From positions 1 to 8,754 of the forward strand of contig JAUVKD010000016.1 of the NCBI GenBank assembly GCA_030596385.1: a stretch of DNA of 8,754 nucleotides. Reading direction: 5' to 3'. Positions 7,277-8,754 of the stretch are shown piece after piece. The DNA is from Methanosarcinaceae archaeon. Lineage in GTDB: Archaea; Halobacteriota; Methanosarcinia; Methanosarcinales; Methanosarcinaceae. A program made the position numbers and the translations under genes. The notes beneath the pieces were generated by a model. It was not told where the DNA came from and searched no databases. It worked only from the letters and a program-made list of their open reading frames with translations. How positions within the stretch are numbered: the stretch's first letter is position 1; each line of letters opens with the position of its first letter.

Positions 7277-8239
7277 ATGAAATCAGCACTAATCACCGGA
7301 ATCACAGGACAGGACGGCTCATATCTCGCAGAATTATTGCTTGAGAAAGGATATGATGTTTATGGATTGATCCGCCGTCTGAGCACTCCGAACATCTCCC
7401 GAATTGAGCACATTCTTTCTGATATCGAACTGGTGGAAGGTGACCTTACGGACCAATCCTCTATAAACAATGCGATGCACAGTATCCAGCCTGATGAGAT
7501 CTATAATCTGGCCGCACAGTCGTTTGTTGGCACGTCCTGGAATCAACCTGTTCTAACTGGAGATGTCACCGGGCTTGGCATTGTGAGGGTGCTTGAAGGT
7601 GTTCGGCATACCTGTCCGGATGCACATGTATATCAGGCATCTACAAGTGAGATGTTCGGGAAGGTACATGAAACCCCCCAGAACGAGATGACCAGGTTTT
7701 ATCCACGCAGTCCATACGGCTTTGCAAAGGTCTATGGATACTGGGCTTGTATTAATTACAGAGAAAGTTACGGCATGCACGTATCCAATGGAATCCTGTT
7801 CAACCATGAATCCCCCAGACGCGGGATTGAGTTTGTGACGAGGAAGATCACAGACGGGGCTGCACGGATCAAGTTAGGCCTGGCAGACGAACTACGCCTT
7901 GGCAACCTTGATGCAAAACGTGATTGGGGTTATGCAGGTGATTATGTTGAAGCTATGTGGCTTATGATGCAGCAGAATGAACCGAACGATTATGTGATCG
8001 CAACCAATGAGACACACTCAGTATGCGAATTCGTTGAGCTTGCGTTTAACGCAGTGGAGCTTGATTGGGAGAAATACGTGGTAGTCGATCCAAAGTTTAT
8101 ACGCCCAGCTGAGGTAGACCTTTTGCAGGGTAATGCATCAAAAGCAAAGCAGGTGCTTGGCTGGGAGCCGAAGGTCAGGTTCGAAGAACTTGTTACGATA
8201 ATGGTCGAGGCCGATATGAAGCGGCTGGAACATAAGTGA
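7277..8239 (+). CDS. gmd: GDP-mannose 4,6-dehydratase
   Basis: Converts GDP-D-mannose to GDP-4-keto-6-deoxy-D-mannose using tightly bound NADP, the common precursor of D-rhamnose, L-fucose, 6-deoxytalose and perosamine. It is an extended short-chain dehydrogenase: GITGQDG at 8-14 is the cofactor-binding glycine motif, and RRLSTPN at 33-39 corresponds to the characteristic Gmd segment. Catalytic residues are T123 and E125 in STSEMFG, Y147 and K151 (YxxxK). NHESPRRG at 176-183 and [14 protein letters not shown] at 215-228 are strongly diagnostic of Gmd. At 320 residues it resembles the short Pseudomonas-type enzymes rather than the longer E. coli type (about 373). It may have its own promoter. 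No reductase or aminotransferase that would finish the sugar is present in the window, so the final sugar is unknown. Composition (57% GC in one counted line) is richer than in wzt. Confidence 0.96.
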   Translation: MKSALITGITGQDGSYLAELLLEKGYDVYGLIRRLSTPNISRIEHILSDIELVEGDLTDQSSINNAMHSIQPDEIYNLAAQSFVGTSWNQPVLTGDVTGLGIVRVLEGVRHTCPDAHVYQASTSEMFGKVHETPQNEMTRFYPRSPYGFAKVYGYWACINYRESYGMHVSNGILFNHESPRRGIEFVTRKITDGAARIKLGLADELRLGNLDAKRDWGYAGDYVEAMWLMMQQNEPNDYVIATNETHSVCEFVELAFNAVELDWEKYVVVDPKFIRPAEVDLLQGNASKAKQVLGWEPKVRFEELVTIMVEADMKRLEHK

Positions 8240-8257
8240 TTTTATCGAACAGTATGC

Positions 8258-8261
8258 GAGG
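8258..8261 (+). promoter_or_regulatory. Shine-Dalgarno choosing the start of the last gene
   Basis: GAGG lies 7 bases before ATG at 8269. An in-frame ATG at 8254 would overlap this site and has no purine-rich sequence at the right distance, so the downstream start is preferred. Confidence 0.45.
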
Positions 8262-8268
8262 CAGCAAA

Positions 8269-8754
8269 ATGGATACATTTGAGATCAGGGATGATGAGAT
8301 CGATGTTGAAGAGATCATGCGCCAGATTAGGGAGAATATCAAGAAACGCAGGGAAAGCGGTGCATACGATGATGAGATGGAAGATATCGTCAATAAGCCG
8401 CTATCGGCACTGAGCGAATCTCACACTGGAAACGCCGTTTTGGACACTGACGACGACCTGTCCCATGATCTGGAGTATATCAATTCTAACTGGGATACGC
8501 ATGCGGAATATTATATCAGTTCCCATAGACCAATTATTGGTAAGTTTCTGGTTCGTGGCAGGCAGATGGTTCATGGCGAAGTCAGGCGGTATGTGGATCT
8601 TATTGTTGACAAACAAACTGAGTTTAATGCACACATTGTCAATTTAATAAATAAGTTGTCAGGCAGAATTGAGAAACTGGAAGGTAAGGTTAATAGCGAG
8701 ATTCAATCCGTTTCGCAGAATGTTCAGGAACTTGAAGGTAAAGTTAATACTGAG
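8269..8754 (+). CDS. coiled-coil protein of polysaccharide clusters (partial, C-terminus beyond window)
   Basis: The frame is open for 162 codons to the right edge. Residues 1-70 are acidic and probably flexible, with an amphipathic stretch DVEEIMRQIRENIKKRRE at about 12-29. Residues 70-120 (LEYINSNWD, ISSHRPIIGK, VRGRQMVHGEVRRYVD, KQTEFN) resemble, from memory, a conserved N-terminal segment of methyltransferase or glycosyltransferase proteins in bacterial O-antigen clusters. From about 122 a coiled coil begins, with Leu, Ile and Val at heptad-like spacing and an 18-residue repeat, LEGKVNSE at 137-144 and LEGKVNTE at 155-162. No signal peptide or membrane span is seen, so it is probably cytoplasmic. 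It lies 29 bases after gmd and probably shares its transcript. The missing C-terminus could be a methyltransferase, a glycosyltransferase or only more coiled coil. The gene is real, but its function is unproven. Confidence 0.75.
   Translation, partial: MDTFEIRDDEIDVEEIMRQIRENIKKRRESGAYDDEMEDIVNKPLSALSESHTGNAVLDTDDDLSHDLEYINSNWDTHAEYYISSHRPIIGKFLVRGRQMVHGEVRRYVDLIVDKQTEFNAHIVNLINKLSGRIEKLEGKVNSEIQSVSQNVQELEGKVNTE
8677..8754 (+). repeat. 54-base in-gene direct repeat (18-residue coiled-coil unit)
   Basis: The 24 bases at 8677-8700 recur at 8731-8754 with a few mismatches, mostly at third codon positions. The period is 54 bases, or 18 residues, with the unit beginning LEGKVN. The second copy ends exactly at the window edge, so further copies may follow. 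Eighteen residues equals a heptad plus a hendecad, a spacing found in nearly straight coiled coils. Confidence 0.7.

Noticed and set aside
8254..8268. ATG at 8254 as start of the last gene
   Set aside because: It is in frame but has no ribosome binding site, while GAGG at 8258-8261 is well placed for ATG 8269.
1..8754. CRISPR arrays, tRNA/rRNA genes, insertion sequences, inverted terminal repeats
   Set aside because: No regularly spaced repeats, tRNA-like T-loop sequences, transposase motifs or flanking inverted repeats were seen; the only repeat is inside the final coiled-coil gene.

Overview
The window looks like an archaeal surface-glycan locus, most likely from a euryarchaeon of the methanogen / ANME type. 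The archaeal assignment rests on four things: a partial AglB/STT3-type oligosaccharyltransferase with archaeal motifs (a TIxE-type motif and WWDYG); A/T-rich TATA boxes in place of bacterial -35/-10 promoters; one start that looks leaderless; and GGTGA / GGAGG-type ribosome binding sites inside the operon. The lineage below archaea is inference only.

Layout. Positions 1-1758 (minus strand) are a 5'-complete, 3'-truncated aglB that runs off the left edge; it is the only gene on the minus strand. A 78-base divergent promoter region follows. From 1837 to 7216 five plus-strand genes are packed tightly, with gaps of 0-6 bases or an ATGA overlap: a GT2 glycosyltransferase with a C-terminal membrane domain, two GT4 glycosyltransferases, an ABC-2 polysaccharide export permease (Wzm type) and its ATPase (Wzt type), which carries an extra C-terminal beta domain. 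A 60-base gap with a candidate TATA box and a Shine-Dalgarno site precedes gmd (GDP-mannose 4,6-dehydratase, 7277-8239). The last gene (8269 to the right edge) is incomplete and encodes an acidic N-terminus followed by a coiled coil with an 18-residue repeat.

How the genes may work together. Gmd makes GDP-4-keto-6-deoxy-D-mannose, the precursor of D-rhamnose, L-fucose or perosamine. The GT4 enzymes would build a glycan on a polyprenyl lipid carrier in the cytoplasm. Wzm/Wzt would move the finished glycan across the membrane. The combination of gmd, wzm, wzt and GT4 genes resembles bacterial ABC-dependent O-antigen clusters such as the Pseudomonas A-band (D-rhamnan) locus. In that pathway the C-terminal domain of some Wzt proteins recognises the non-reducing end of the polymer, and a coiled-coil protein (WbdD type) sets length and caps the chain. 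A coiled-coil gene in this position in an archaeon, beside an oligosaccharyltransferase, is the most interesting feature here. AglB may attach the same glycan to protein, or it may be an unrelated neighbour.

Base composition is uneven. aglB is very AT-rich (hand-counted 60-base lines of about 17-38% GC). The second GT4 gene falls from roughly 40-65% GC in its first third to roughly 28-40% in the rest, with the change near 4430. No RNA gene, CRISPR array, insertion sequence or attachment site was seen.
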